From Mucilaginibacter jinjuensis (GTDB lineage: Bacteria; Bacteroidota; Bacteroidia; Sphingobacteriales; Sphingobacteriaceae), in contig NZ_CP117167.1 in assembly GCF_028596025.1 (NCBI RefSeq), positions 1,798,001 to 1,862,000 on the forward strand: a DNA stretch of 64,000 bases, given 5' to 3'. The notes under the pieces were generated by a model, which saw only the letters and a program-made list of their open reading frames with translations, did no database searches and was not told the DNA's origin. Of this stretch, positions 34,502 through 43,176 are shown in pieces. Numbering within the stretch: the first letter of the stretch is position 1; every line of letters starts with the position of its first letter. Position numbers and translations under genes: made by a program.

Positions 34502-34936
34502 GTGAAGCGAAAAATCATTCCATATAACATCAAGTTAAAGGAGTTGGCTAAAAAGCTTCGAAATGATAGCACGCCTGGCGAAATAAAGCTTTGGCGACAT
34601 TTAAACAGTAAGCAATTTTACGGTTATGATTTTCACCGTCAGAAACCGTTATTAAATTATATAGTCGATTTTTATTGCTATGAACTAAATTTGGTGATTG
34701 AATTAGATGGCCGTTATCATAGTAATGAAGAAAAATATAATCAGGATTTAATTAGAGATACGGAGTTAAACCAATATGATTTAGCAGTAATCAGGTTTGA
34801 TGAATCAGACGTGATACATGATCTGGATAATGTGCTTAGAACCATAGAAACATATATACTGGATTTTACATCCGAAGATAATAAAGAAGAACACACCCCT
34901 AACCCCTCTCAAGAGGGGAAGCAAAATTTACAATAA
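34502..34936 (+). CDS. DUF559 domain protein (Vsr/PD-(D/E)xK-like predicted endonuclease)
   Basis: A 144-residue protein from a GTG start. The DUF559 core is TPGEIKLWRHLNSKQFYGYD, FHRQKPLLNYIVDFYC and LNLVIELDGRYHSNEEKYNQ, with D and E-x-D residues as in very-short-patch-repair-like nucleases, then VIRFDESDVIHDLDNVLRTI. The family's biological role is not established. Its last codons are made of the intergenic repeat copy at 34891-34920, translating to HTPNPSQEGK, and two more copies stand just before the gene. It follows engB and precedes a UbiA-type gene by 5 bases; it may be inserted cargo rather than an operon member. Confidence 0.88.
   Translation: MKRKIIPYNIKLKELAKKLRNDSTPGEIKLWRHLNSKQFYGYDFHRQKPLLNYIVDFYCYELNLVIELDGRYHSNEEKYNQDLIRDTELNQYDLAVIRFDESDVIHDLDNVLRTIETYILDFTSEDNKEEHTPNPSQEGKQNLQ
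34891..34920 (+). repeat. Third copy of the CCCCTCTCAAGAGGGG repeat, inside the DUF559 reading frame
   Basis: The 30-bp unit (ACACACCCCTAA then CCCCTCTCAAGAGGGGAA) lies in frame near the 3' end of the DUF559 gene, followed by five more codons and the stop. It is in the same orientation as copy 1 at 34390. Confidence 0.93.
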
Positions 34937-34941
34937 CACAC

Positions 34942-35796
34942 ATGAAAAAATACTTCTCCTTAGTAACCTTTTCACACACCATATTTGCTATGCCATTTGC
35001 CTTTATCGGCTTCTTTTTGGCAGTAACCACTACAGATCACAAATTTGAATGGCAGAAACTTTTGCTCATGGTGCTGTGCATGATATTTGCACGTAACTCG
35101 GCAATGGCTTTTAACCGCTATCTGGATAGGGATATTGATGTTAAAAACCCACGTACTAAGGTGCGCGATATTCCTGCGGGGAGAATTAGTCCGGCTGCGG
35201 CGTTGACTTTTACTCTGGTAAACTGTGCACTATTTTTAGCTGCTACCTGGTTTATTAATCCTTTATGTTTTTATCTGGCACCAGTGGCTTTGTTTGTAGT
35301 ATTGGGTTATAGTGCTACCAAGCGTTTTACCGCACTTTGCCACATGGTATTAGGTTTAGGCTTATCATTAGCTCCAATAGGCGCTTATTTAGTAGTAACT
35401 GGCGAGTTTAACATTTTGCCAATCCTATTCTCATTATCTGTTTTATGTTGGGTGAGTGGCTTCGATATTATTTATGCTTTACAGGATGAAGATTTTGACC
35501 GTAGTGAAAAATTGCACTCTATACCAGCTTATTTGGGTAAAGTAAAGGCCTTAAACCTGTCGAGCTTCTTGCATGTGTTATCGGCAACATTTATTATCAT
35601 GCCGGTGTTTTTTACGCATGTAGGCTTACCTTATTATTTGGGTATTGGCGTATTTTGCAGCATGCTGTTTTACCAGCACAGCCTGGTTAAGCCAAACGAC
35701 CTGAGCCGTGTAAATTTCGCATTTATGACTACCAACGGTATTGCAAGTGTGGTATTTGCCGCCTTATTTTTGGTTGATAGATTATGGATACGCTAA
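34942..35796 (+). CDS. UbiA family polyprenyltransferase
   Basis: A 284-residue integral membrane prenyltransferase with about eight helices. The first Asp-rich motif is FNRYLDRDIDVKNPRT and the second IYALQDEDFDRSEKLHSIP, both intact for Mg-prenyl diphosphate binding. The sequence is of the putative 4-hydroxybenzoate polyprenyltransferase type that includes MqnP of the futalosine menaquinone pathway; in a menaquinone-using Bacteroidota a quinone-synthesis role is more likely than ubiquinone synthesis. The menaquinone methyltransferase gene is 7.4 kb away. It overlaps the Crp/Fnr gene by 13 bases. Confidence 0.9.
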   Translation: MKKYFSLVTFSHTIFAMPFAFIGFFLAVTTTDHKFEWQKLLLMVLCMIFARNSAMAFNRYLDRDIDVKNPRTKVRDIPAGRISPAAALTFTLVNCALFLAATWFINPLCFYLAPVALFVVLGYSATKRFTALCHMVLGLGLSLAPIGAYLVVTGEFNILPILFSLSVLCWVSGFDIIYALQDEDFDRSEKLHSIPAYLGKVKALNLSSFLHVLSATFIIMPVFFTHVGLPYYLGIGVFCSMLFYQHSLVKPNDLSRVNFAFMTTNGIASVVFAALFLVDRLWIR

Positions 35797-36383
35797 AAGC
35801 TAAATATAACTTTAGGGAGTATATGCAGCCTTTCGCCGTTTTTACTAACGACGAGTGGGATTTGTTTTGCAGCTACCTGGAGTTTGTTAGCTTAAAAAAG
35901 AAAGCCTATTTCTCTGAAGCCGGAAAGGTGTGTAACCATTTCGGCTTTATTAACAAAGGTTCGGTACGCTATTTTCACATGACTAATGACGGTACTGATA
36001 TTACCGGCTACTTTAGTTTCGAAAATGAGTTTATGAGCTCGTATAAGAGTTTTTTAACCCGCCAACCATCACTCAATTATATCCAGACGCTGGAAGATAC
36101 GGAGCTCATCCTGATGAGCCATAAAAGCTTGCAGGAAATGCTTGCAAGTAAGGAACTGGGCCACAAGATGGAACGCTTTGGCCGTTTAATAGCCGAATAT
36201 TATTTGTGCTGCTATGAGGATAGAGTTACGGCCTTCATCACCCAATCGCCCGAAGAGCGTTACCTTAAACTACTGGAAACAGGCAGGGATATTCTGCGCC
36301 GCATGCCTCAGCATTATATTGCCAACTTTTTGGGTATAACACCAGTTTCACTTTCGCGTATCCGCAGGCGCATTTTAGTCTAA
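35784..36383 (+). CDS. Crp/Fnr family transcriptional regulator
   Basis: A 199-residue regulator. The N-terminal cyclic-nucleotide-binding-like domain (about 20-115; FINKGSVRYFHMTNDGTDIT, GYFSFENEF) lacks the cysteines of Fnr and the RSA-type phosphate loop of Crp, so its ligand is unknown. The C-terminal HTH is HYIANFLGITPVSLSRIRRR. It overlaps the UbiA gene by 13 bases and lies 86 bases before the NAD epimerase, which may be a target. This is a common Bacteroidota regulator type. Confidence 0.92.
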   Translation: MDTLKAKYNFREYMQPFAVFTNDEWDLFCSYLEFVSLKKKAYFSEAGKVCNHFGFINKGSVRYFHMTNDGTDITGYFSFENEFMSSYKSFLTRQPSLNYIQTLEDTELILMSHKSLQEMLASKELGHKMERFGRLIAEYYLCCYEDRVTAFITQSPEERYLKLLETGRDILRRMPQHYIANFLGITPVSLSRIRRRILV

Positions 36384-36439
36384 TTTCATCTCTTCGATTT
36401 TATTATCTTAAGATAACGTTTTCTGTTTCAGGGTGCTTG

Positions 36440-36447
36440 TATGTTTG
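36440..36447 (+). promoter_or_regulatory. Possible -7 element of the NAD epimerase gene
   Basis: TATGTTTG matches TAnnTTTG and lies 22 bases before the ATG at 36470. It overlaps the palindrome at 36444-36458, so binding there would control this promoter. Confidence 0.4.
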
Positions 36448-36477
36448 TATCATACAAAAACAGAAAAAAATGATACA
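36444..36477. promoter_or_regulatory. Nested inverted repeats at the epimerase start, candidate operator
   Basis: TTTGTAT-C-ATACAAA is a 7-bp inverted repeat at 36444-36458. Overlapping it, TGTATCAT (36446-36453) is inverted against ATGATACA (36470-36477), the latter containing the start codon. The TGTATCAT half-site pair is the same as in the mdaB/lysR region at 2348-2365. Confidence 0.5.
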
Positions 36478-37399
36478 TACCATATTTGGAGCAGGTGGCC
36501 CGGTGGCCAATGTTTTAACCCGTCAGTTAATCAATCAAAATGAAACAGTTCGCTTAGTTAGCAGGCGCCCTTTAGAAACTGCAGGCAATAACGTAAGCTG
36601 GCATAAAGCCGACTTGCTAAACTATGCCGAAGTATTGCAAGCCGCAAAAGGATCAGACGTAATTTACCTCTGTGCAGGCATAGTGTACAGCGTAACAGTT
36701 TGGCAACAACAATGGCCGGTAATTATGCAAAACATGATTAACGTAGCCAAAGAAACTGGTGCCCGCTTTATATTTTTCGATAACGTATACATGTACGGTT
36801 TGGTTAACGGCCCGATGTTAGAAACTACACCATACAACCCGGTGAGTGGAAAAGGAGAAGTTCGTGCTAAAATCGCCACTCAATTAATGGACGAAGCTCA
36901 AAGCGGAAACATTAAAGCCAGCATTCTCCGCGGTGCCGATTTTTACGGTGCTGAAAGCATGAATAGTTTCTTCGATAGTATGGTTTTGGCCAAGTATGCC
37001 AAAGGTGATAAAGCCCAATGGATAGGCAAACCGAAAATGCTGCACTCTTTCTCTTACATCCCTGATTGCGGTAACGCTATGTACCTGCTTGGTCAAAAAC
37101 CTGAGAGCGATAATCAAATCTGGCATGTGCCAACTGCTACGCCTTTAACCGGTGTACAATTTATGGAACTGGCAGCTGATGTATTCACTACTAAACCCCG
37201 TTATAGTACCATTAACAAGCTAATGCTTCAGTTGGTAGGTTTATTTAACCCGCTGGTTAAAGGTTCTGTTGAGATGTATTATCAGTATGATCATGACTAT
37301 ATTTTTAATTCAGACAAGTTTGAGAAATACTTCAATGTAAAACCAACTACTTACAGGGATGGGATAGTTGAGCTTTCGCAAACACTGTTCAAGAAATAA
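36470..37399 (+). CDS. NAD-dependent epimerase/dehydratase family protein (extended SDR)
   Basis: A 309-residue Rossmann oxidoreductase. The nucleotide loop is TIFGAGGPVANVLTRQL; ADLL and VIYLCAG are typical of extended or atypical SDRs; the NVYMYGLVNGPM segment with Y takes the place of the catalytic YxxxK. The C-terminal half (about 150-309) would bind the substrate. I chose the ATG at 36470, which places the GxxGxxG loop at residue 7; the frame opens 11 codons earlier within the operator-like palindrome. Substrate unknown. Possibly controlled by the Crp/Fnr or LysR regulator. Confidence 0.88.
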   Translation: MIHTIFGAGGPVANVLTRQLINQNETVRLVSRRPLETAGNNVSWHKADLLNYAEVLQAAKGSDVIYLCAGIVYSVTVWQQQWPVIMQNMINVAKETGARFIFFDNVYMYGLVNGPMLETTPYNPVSGKGEVRAKIATQLMDEAQSGNIKASILRGADFYGAESMNSFFDSMVLAKYAKGDKAQWIGKPKMLHSFSYIPDCGNAMYLLGQKPESDNQIWHVPTATPLTGVQFMELAADVFTTKPRYSTINKLMLQLVGLFNPLVKGSVEMYYQYDHDYIFNSDKFEKYFNVKPTTYRDGIVELSQTLFKK

Positions 37400-37401
37400 T
37401 T

Positions 37402-37585
37402 TGAACCAGAATTTATAGAATTTAAAAATTAGCAGAATGCTTGATGTAAATTCTCATAATTCCTGAATTCTATAAATTTGGTTCAGATAATGGAATGCCA
37501 TAATTCTGTTAATTCTTGAATTCTGTAAATTCTGATTCTCACAATAATCTGCATATTTGCACATCTGCACATTTGCATATCAAAC
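37402..37585. repeat. Intergenic inverted array built of AATTCTATAAATT words
   Basis: TGAACCAGAATTTATAGAATT (first arm, 37402-37422; split here as TGAACCAGAA and TTTATAGAATT) is inverted against 37465-37485. Further AATTCTGTAAATTCTG and GCACATTTGCA words fill the rest up to the peptidase start. It spans the whole spacer between the epimerase and M3 peptidase genes. Confidence 0.75.
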
Positions 37586-37588
37586 ACC

Positions 37589-39289
37589 ATGATCCATAAA
37601 AAAGCAAAACATTATATACCCGAAAATCTGGAAATGAAGTGGGAAAATTTAGAACCACTTTTGATTGAATTGCGTGATCGCCAGATTGACTCGGTTGAGG
37701 AATTAGAGCAATGGCTACGCGACCGCAGCGAATTTGAAGCTGCTATTGAAGAAGATTTTGCATGGCGCTACATCCGCATGACCTGCGATACTGTGAGCGA
37801 GGAGTTGCTACAGAACTTCCAATATTTCGCTACTGAAATCGAACCGAAAATTGCGCCTTACAGCAACGCACTGAATAAGAAACTGGTTGAAAGCGAATAC
37901 TTCGATCAACTGGATAACGAGAAATATTTTGTTTATCTGCGAAGCATCAAAAAATCGTTGGAACTATTCCGCGAGGAAAATATTCCTATTCAGACTGAGA
38001 TACAGGTTGAGCAGCAGAAATACCAGTCGATCACTGGCGCTATGTCGGTTCACATCGGCGATAAAGAATTTACTTTAGAACAAGCCGCCGCGATACTGAA
38101 AAGCCCTGATCGTGAAAAACGCCAGGAAGCTTGGGAGAAGATCACTGGCCGCCGTTTGGAGAACAAAGAAGAGCTTGATAAATTGTTCGATTTGTTGCGT
38201 GTGCTTCGCCATAAAGTGGCTTTGAATGCCGGTTTCGAAAACTTCCGCGATTATATGTTCCAAGCATTGGGCCGTTTTGATTATACGCCTCAGGATTGCT
38301 ATAGTTTCCATGAAGCTATCGAATTGGAAGTTGTGCCTGTGTTGAGAGAACAAGCTGAAAAACGTAAAGAAGCTTTAGGTCTGGAAGCTTTGAAGCCTTG
38401 GGATACTGATGTTGACATCACAGGTCAAGCCCCGCTGAAACCTTTCCAGAACGGAGAAGAGTTGATCGAAAAATCAATCCAATGCTTCAGCAATATCAGC
38501 CGTTACCTGGGCGAGCGTTTGGAGATCATGAAAGAGAATAACCTTTTTGATGTGGAAAGCCGTAAAGGTAAAGCCCCGGGTGGTTACAACTATCCGCTGG
38601 CTGAAACCGGTGCGCCTTTTATATTCATGAACTCTGCCAATACTTTCCGCGATTTAACTACGATGGTACACGAAGGTGGCCATGCGGTTCATACTTTCCT
38701 GACTGCAGATTTGGAACTGAACGACTTTAAACATTGTCCGTCAGAAGTTGCCGAACTGGCTTCTATGTCGATGGAATTGATTTCGATGGATAACTGGGAT
38801 GTATTCTTCAGCAACCCGGAAGAACTGAAACGTGCTAAACGTGATCAGTTGATCGATGTAATTAAAACCCTGCCATGGGTAGCCGTGGTAGATCAGTTTC
38901 AGCATTGGATTTATACCAACCCCGACCATACCGACGAGCAACGCCGCGAAGCATGGATGCAGATTTACGAGCGTTTTGGTGCCAGTTTTGTAGATTGGAG
39001 CGACTATAAAGAAGCAGAATCCAATCTATGGCAAAAACAACTGCATATTTTCGAAGTGCCGTTTTACTATATCGAATATGGTATGGCTCAATTAGGCGCT
39101 ATTGCAGTATGGAAAAACTATAAAGAAAATCCAGAAAAAGGGCTTCAGCAATATTTGGATGCCTTAAAACTGGGCTATACCAAAACCATTAAAGAGATTT
39201 ACGAAACGGCAGGAATTAAATTCGATTTCAGTGCCGAATACGTGAAAGAGCTGGTTGCTTTTGTAAAAAGCGAACTGGCCAAATTGTAA
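37589..39289 (+). CDS. M3 family oligoendopeptidase
   Basis: A 566-residue metallopeptidase of the PepF/thimet oligopeptidase clan. The zinc site is TMVHEGGHAVHTF with H361, E362 and H365, and the third ligand is in CPSEVAELASMSMEL. The N-terminal helical part closes over the channel so that only short peptides are cleaved. No signal peptide, so it acts in the cytoplasm in peptide turnover. Single gene. Confidence 0.94.
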   Translation: MIHKKAKHYIPENLEMKWENLEPLLIELRDRQIDSVEELEQWLRDRSEFEAAIEEDFAWRYIRMTCDTVSEELLQNFQYFATEIEPKIAPYSNALNKKLVESEYFDQLDNEKYFVYLRSIKKSLELFREENIPIQTEIQVEQQKYQSITGAMSVHIGDKEFTLEQAAAILKSPDREKRQEAWEKITGRRLENKEELDKLFDLLRVLRHKVALNAGFENFRDYMFQALGRFDYTPQDCYSFHEAIELEVVPVLREQAEKRKEALGLEALKPWDTDVDITGQAPLKPFQNGEELIEKSIQCFSNISRYLGERLEIMKENNLFDVESRKGKAPGGYNYPLAETGAPFIFMNSANTFRDLTTMVHEGGHAVHTFLTADLELNDFKHCPSEVAELASMSMELISMDNWDVFFSNPEELKRAKRDQLIDVIKTLPWVAVVDQFQHWIYTNPDHTDEQRREAWMQIYERFGASFVDWSDYKEAESNLWQKQLHIFEVPFYYIEYGMAQLGAIAVWKNYKENPEKGLQQYLDALKLGYTKTIKEIYETAGIKFDFSAEYVKELVAFVKSELAKL

Positions 39290-39355
39290 TCTTTAAGGTT
39301 AATCCCCAACCTTCTTTAAAACCTATCGGTGTTTTTTTAGTTATAACAAATAACT

Positions 39356-40018
39356 ATGAAAAAGATACTGATAGGTTTTTACATAACCATACTTGCAATA
39401 GCAACAGCCCATGCACAGGTACTAAAACCTGTGAAAATAGATAGCCTGGTAACAGTTTCCTTACCGGCAGAATTTCAAAAACGCGACACCCTCGGTCAAA
39501 CTATATTTTCTGGTACAGGTACATTGGGGTACATGGTGGTTATAAAAGCACCAAACCCTACTGATAAGCCGCTAAAAAAAGAGAAGGACCTTAATAAGGT
39601 TTTTAAGGAGTACATTACCAAACTTCAGAAATCATCAGGCAATGGTACTATCCTAAATAGCCACGATACCATTGTTAATAACGTAGAGGTGCGTGATTTT
39701 GCCTTAAGCACCAGCGATGATACCCAAGGCGAACAGATCCGTAGGTTTAGGATCCTGTATACCAAGGATGCAACCTATACCTTCCAGTTCATGTATCCGC
39801 AACAGCGCGAAGACATTGCTAAAAAAGAGGCCGATCAGTTTTTTGCTTCTATAAAAACTGCCCCAGGCTTTGACGGTACAGATCAGTTTAGTACTTATGG
39901 CAAATTTACCGGTATGCACAAAGCATTAAAAATAGCTTTAGTTGCAGGCGGTATTATACTCATCATTATTATTGTAATGGTGGTACGCAGCCGTAAGCGT
40001 AAACAGGCAGTAGCTTAA
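39356..40018 (+). CDS. Exported, C-terminally membrane-anchored protein of unknown function
   Basis: A 220-residue protein. Signal peptide at 1-20 (FYITILAIATAHAQ), a beta-rich extracytoplasmic part (VSLPAEFQKRDTLGQTIFSG, YMVVIKAPNP, FRILYTKDATYTFQFMYPQQ), and one transmembrane helix at about 188-208 (ALVAGGIILIIIIVMVV) followed by a basic RSRKRKQ stop-transfer tail. I do not recognise the family. It overlaps the convergent PAP2 gene by four bases at the stop codons. Confidence 0.8.
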   Translation: MKKILIGFYITILAIATAHAQVLKPVKIDSLVTVSLPAEFQKRDTLGQTIFSGTGTLGYMVVIKAPNPTDKPLKKEKDLNKVFKEYITKLQKSSGNGTILNSHDTIVNNVEVRDFALSTSDDTQGEQIRRFRILYTKDATYTFQFMYPQQREDIAKKEADQFFASIKTAPGFDGTDQFSTYGKFTGMHKALKIALVAGGIILIIIIVMVVRSRKRKQAVA

Positions 40019-40677
40019 TTATCTTTCTTACTTAAAAGTCCCCGGGTCCAGGCTTGGGTATGTATAAATGGCTTGCTATCTATGATAGTGAGCCATATTA
40101 TTGTTGCCACAGTGCCAATAATAGAACCGGCCATCACATCCTCAAAAAAATGCTCGCTCAGGTACATGCGCGAATAACCAACCAGGATAGCTGCTATCAA
40201 CAGGATAAACCCCCAACTTTTTTGCTTTGCCAGATAAGCCAGTACAACTGCCATAGTAAATGCCTGCACTGTATGCCCGGATGGAAAACTGTTTGACGTG
40301 AAAAGTTTTACGCCGTTTACGTAGTAAATGTGGGCATGGTCTGTAAAGTAAACAGAAGGGCGGGGGGCATGTACCAGTCGCTTTGCTATTTGCACTAATA
40401 CTGTAGTTATAAGAAAACTGCTTGCCATTAAAAAGGCTTTGCGATAACTAAATAAAGTTAAAATCAAAACTACAAACAGCATAAATAAACCGTCGCCAAC
40501 ATCGGTTGCACCGATAAAAAGGTAGTCGGCAAAGGTGTTGTGGTAGCTATTTACTGTAAAATAGATGGCTTCGCGGGTATAGATGAGCTTTATGATCAAA
40601 CATGCGCTCAGAATAATCAAATAAGGAATAAAAAATAACCGTAATCGATATAATACGTCGGTAATACGTAGCTTCAT
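40015..40677 (-). CDS. PAP2 family membrane phosphatase
   Basis: A 220-residue integral membrane protein with about five or six helices. The three phosphatase motifs are KRLVHAPRPSVYF, SFPSGHTVQAFT and SRMYLSEHFFEDVMAG, including the catalytic histidines. Family members dephosphorylate lipid phosphates such as phosphatidate, undecaprenyl diphosphate or lipid A; the substrate cannot be told from sequence. Single gene. Confidence 0.93.
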   Translation of the reverse strand: MKLRITDVLYRLRLFFIPYLIILSACLIIKLIYTREAIYFTVNSYHNTFADYLFIGATDVGDGLFMLFVVLILTLFSYRKAFLMASSFLITTVLVQIAKRLVHAPRPSVYFTDHAHIYYVNGVKLFTSNSFPSGHTVQAFTMAVVLAYLAKQKSWGFILLIAAILVGYSRMYLSEHFFEDVMAGSIIGTVATIIWLTIIDSKPFIHTQAWTRGLLSKKDN

Positions 40678-40754
40678 GGCGCAAATTACGATAATGCGCC
40701 CAATTAGACCGAAAAAATAGTTATGTTTGACTTCCGTAAATTGATTAAAATTTA

Positions 40755-42467
40755 ATGTCGAAAAATATCTTCCGTAAAAAGTCGATCGATACCATACTTG
40801 CTGATGTTGCCAGTGGTTACAGCGATAGCGAACATTCTGGCACAGAATCGCACCTCCGTAAAGTATTAAATGTAAAAGACCTTACCCTGATGGGTATTGC
40901 CGCCGTTGTTGGCGCAGGTATTTTCTCTACTATTGGCGTAGCCTCCTTTAATGGTGGCCCTGGTGTAACCATCTTATTTGTAATAACTGCTATAACCTGC
41001 GGCTTTTCGGCCATGTGTTATGCCGAGTTTGCTTCACGCATCCCGGTTGCGGGTAGCGCTTATACTTATGCTTATGCATCTTTTGGTGAATTGATCGCCT
41101 GGATTATCGGCTGGGATTTATTGATGGAATACGCCATTGGTAACATCGCGGTAGCTATCTCATGGAGCGAATATTTTGTTAACCTGCTCGAAGGTTTCCA
41201 CATCCACATGCCCGAATATTTGACGATGGATTACCTGAGTGCTTATCGCGCCGAAGGTACAATTAGCCAGTTAACCGCAAATGGGCACGCGGCAGATATT
41301 ACCGATAAACTACGTAGTGAAGCCATTGCATGGTCGACAGCCCCGGGTATAGGCAACTTTAAGTTAATTGCCAATATGCCGGCTTTGCTTATTGTAATCA
41401 TTATTACCTATCTGGTATACGTGGGCATCCGCGAAACTAAGAAGGTAACTAATGCGATGGTGCTTTTAAAGATCGCCGTGGTAATTGCTGTTATAGTTTT
41501 AGGCTTTTTCTATGTAACACCTGCCAACTGGCATCCTTTTTTACCTAACGGTTTCGGTGGTGTGATGAAAGGTGTTTCTGGTGTGTTTTTCGCTTATATT
41601 GGTTTCGATGCGATATCAACAACAGCCGAAGAGTGCGAAAACCCGCAACGCGATTTGCCGCGTGGTATGATTTATTCCCTTGTAATTTGTACCGTATTAT
41701 ATGTGTTAATAGCCCTTGTACTTACGGGTATGGTGAGTTATAAAAGTTTAGATGTGGGAGACCCGCTGGCATTTGTATTCTCACACGTTGGCTTGAAAAA
41801 GATTAGCTATGTGATATCTATCAGCGCAGTCATTGCGACAGCGAGTGTACTATTGATATTCCAACTGGGCCAGCCACGTATCTGGATGAGTATGAGCCGA
41901 GATGGTTTATTGCCTAAAGCTTTCTCACGCATTCACCCAGTCCATCAAACACCATCATTTGCAACCATTGTAACCGGTTTTGTGGTGGCAGTACCGGCCT
42001 TGTTCATGAACCTTACCGAGGTAACCGACCTTACAAGTATCGGTACCCTGTTTGCCTTCGTACTGGTTTGTGGTGGTGTGCTTTTGTTGCCTAAAGAAGC
42101 ATCTGTAAAGGGGAAGTTCCAGATCCCATATATTAATTCGCAACTGATAGTTCCGGCACTATTTATACTTGGCATATATTTCTTTTGGAAACCGATCATG
42201 GGTTTGTTCTCAGGCACTAACAGTCATGAGAATTTTCCATACTTCCTGTTCATTGTTCTTTCAGCAGGTTTAAGTGTATTGGCCTTTGTTAAAAAACTTT
42301 CGTTGATACCTGTATTAGGTCTCTTAAGCTGTTTTTACCTCATGACAGAACTGGGTTATACCAACTGGCTGCGTTTCTTAATCTGGCTGGTTATAGGTTT
42401 GGTGATTTACTTTACCTACAGCTATAAGCATAGCAGGATTGGGAAAATGGAGGGGTTGGATAAGTAA
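40755..42467 (+). CDS. APC family amino acid permease (cationic amino acid transporter-like)
   Basis: A 570-residue transporter with 12 or more membrane helices. The N-terminal LMGIAAVVGAGIFSTIGVAS is the APC substrate/ion-binding TM1 signature; FASRIPVAGSAYTYAYASFG and GWDLLMEYAIGNIAVAISW are typical of the CAT branch, as is ISTTAEECENPQRDLPRG. A periplasmic loop of about 50 residues (AYRAEGTISQLTANGHA) separates early helices. It is followed by the MITE-like repeat element. Substrate unproven. Confidence 0.93.
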   Translation: MSKNIFRKKSIDTILADVASGYSDSEHSGTESHLRKVLNVKDLTLMGIAAVVGAGIFSTIGVASFNGGPGVTILFVITAITCGFSAMCYAEFASRIPVAGSAYTYAYASFGELIAWIIGWDLLMEYAIGNIAVAISWSEYFVNLLEGFHIHMPEYLTMDYLSAYRAEGTISQLTANGHAADITDKLRSEAIAWSTAPGIGNFKLIANMPALLIVIIITYLVYVGIRETKKVTNAMVLLKIAVVIAVIVLGFFYVTPANWHPFLPNGFGGVMKGVSGVFFAYIGFDAISTTAEECENPQRDLPRGMIYSLVICTVLYVLIALVLTGMVSYKSLDVGDPLAFVFSHVGLKKISYVISISAVIATASVLLIFQLGQPRIWMSMSRDGLLPKAFSRIHPVHQTPSFATIVTGFVVAVPALFMNLTEVTDLTSIGTLFAFVLVCGGVLLLPKEASVKGKFQIPYINSQLIVPALFILGIYFFWKPIMGLFSGTNSHENFPYFLFIVLSAGLSVLAFVKKLSLIPVLGLLSCFYLMTELGYTNWLRFLIWLVIGLVIYFTYSYKHSRIGKMEGLDK

Positions 42468-42478
42468 TTCTCGTCTCG

Positions 42479-43118
42479 CGTCATTGCTGAGGTACGAAGC
42501 AATCTCAGACCGATTAGTACCGGCTTGTTTAATGCAGAAACTATTATGAGTGAGCTGTGCTTTAATTAATGTCTGTCCCGCTCAATCGCCGCGGGTAGGC
42601 TGTTACTTTTGGCTTGATCCAAAAGTAACCAAAAGATCAAGACGCAAAAAAGCTCCACCGCACAAGTCCACTTCACGGCCACGCTTTTGCGTCCGGGCCA
42701 CCGCTTCCTTTGATTGTCCTGATGCTGCCTTATTCTTTCATTTGTCTTGATTCCTGACTCTCGGTTCTTGCATCTCTTCTAACGTCGGCAAACAGCTTCG
42801 GCCCAAAGCGGGCAGAACAATGATGGCTCGTGCGCCGGTAAGAGGCATTGGAGATTTTGCAGAAGGGTTGGCCTGAGCGAACGTGAGTGGGGCAAAATAT
42901 CCCGGCCTGTGTTGTTCTGAACGCTGTGCGGTAGGGCCTGTGCGCAAAGAAGCCTTTTGCCGAAAAGCGCTTTGGTTACTTTGGCGCCCCAAAGTAACAG
43001 CCTTCCCGCGGCGATTGAGCGGGACAGACATTGATAATAGCACTGACTATAGATAATTGTGTTGTTCTGTAATTAAAGCGCAGTCTCGAATATTAGAAAT
43101 TCGTTTCTCACAATGACG
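42479..43118. mobile_element. MITE-like element with long terminal inverted repeats, no transposase
   Basis: This gene-free 640-bp stretch has inverted ends. From outside in: CGTCATTG...GGTACGAAGCAATCTC against a degenerate ...TTTCTCACAATGACG; a ~55-bp diverged segment; then CTGTCCCGCTCAATCGCCGC (42573 on) against its complement ending near 43028; then GGCTGTTACTTTTGG against CCAAAGTAACAG. The interior holds other palindromes (TTACTTTGGCGCCCCAAAGT). No gene or target-site duplication is obvious. An inverted partial copy is at 55545-55822. A 101-codon frame on the minus strand (42738-43043) spans it and is probably not a gene. Confidence 0.75.
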
Positions 43119-43176
43119 ATTTGGCTATTCTACAGCAGCAAATAACAAATATCTCCTTATCTTTAGCGCTCAATAT

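Noticed and set aside
34502..34936. DUF559 gene as part of a restriction or anti-phage system
   Set aside because: No methyltransferase, helicase or other defence gene is adjacent; neighbours are engB and a prenyltransferase gene. The repeat association is better supported.
42738..43043. A 101-codon open frame on the minus strand across the MITE-like element, with readable, non-low-complexity sequence
   Set aside because: It coincides with inverted-repeat DNA, its ends lie in the terminal repeat, and it has no recognisable domain or ribosome binding site. Similar frames are probably a by-product of the repeat in related genomes.
42468..43176. tRNA or small RNA gene in the large gap
   Set aside because: No cloverleaf, no T-loop GTTCRA pattern in a suitable place; the hairpins belong to the inverted repeats.
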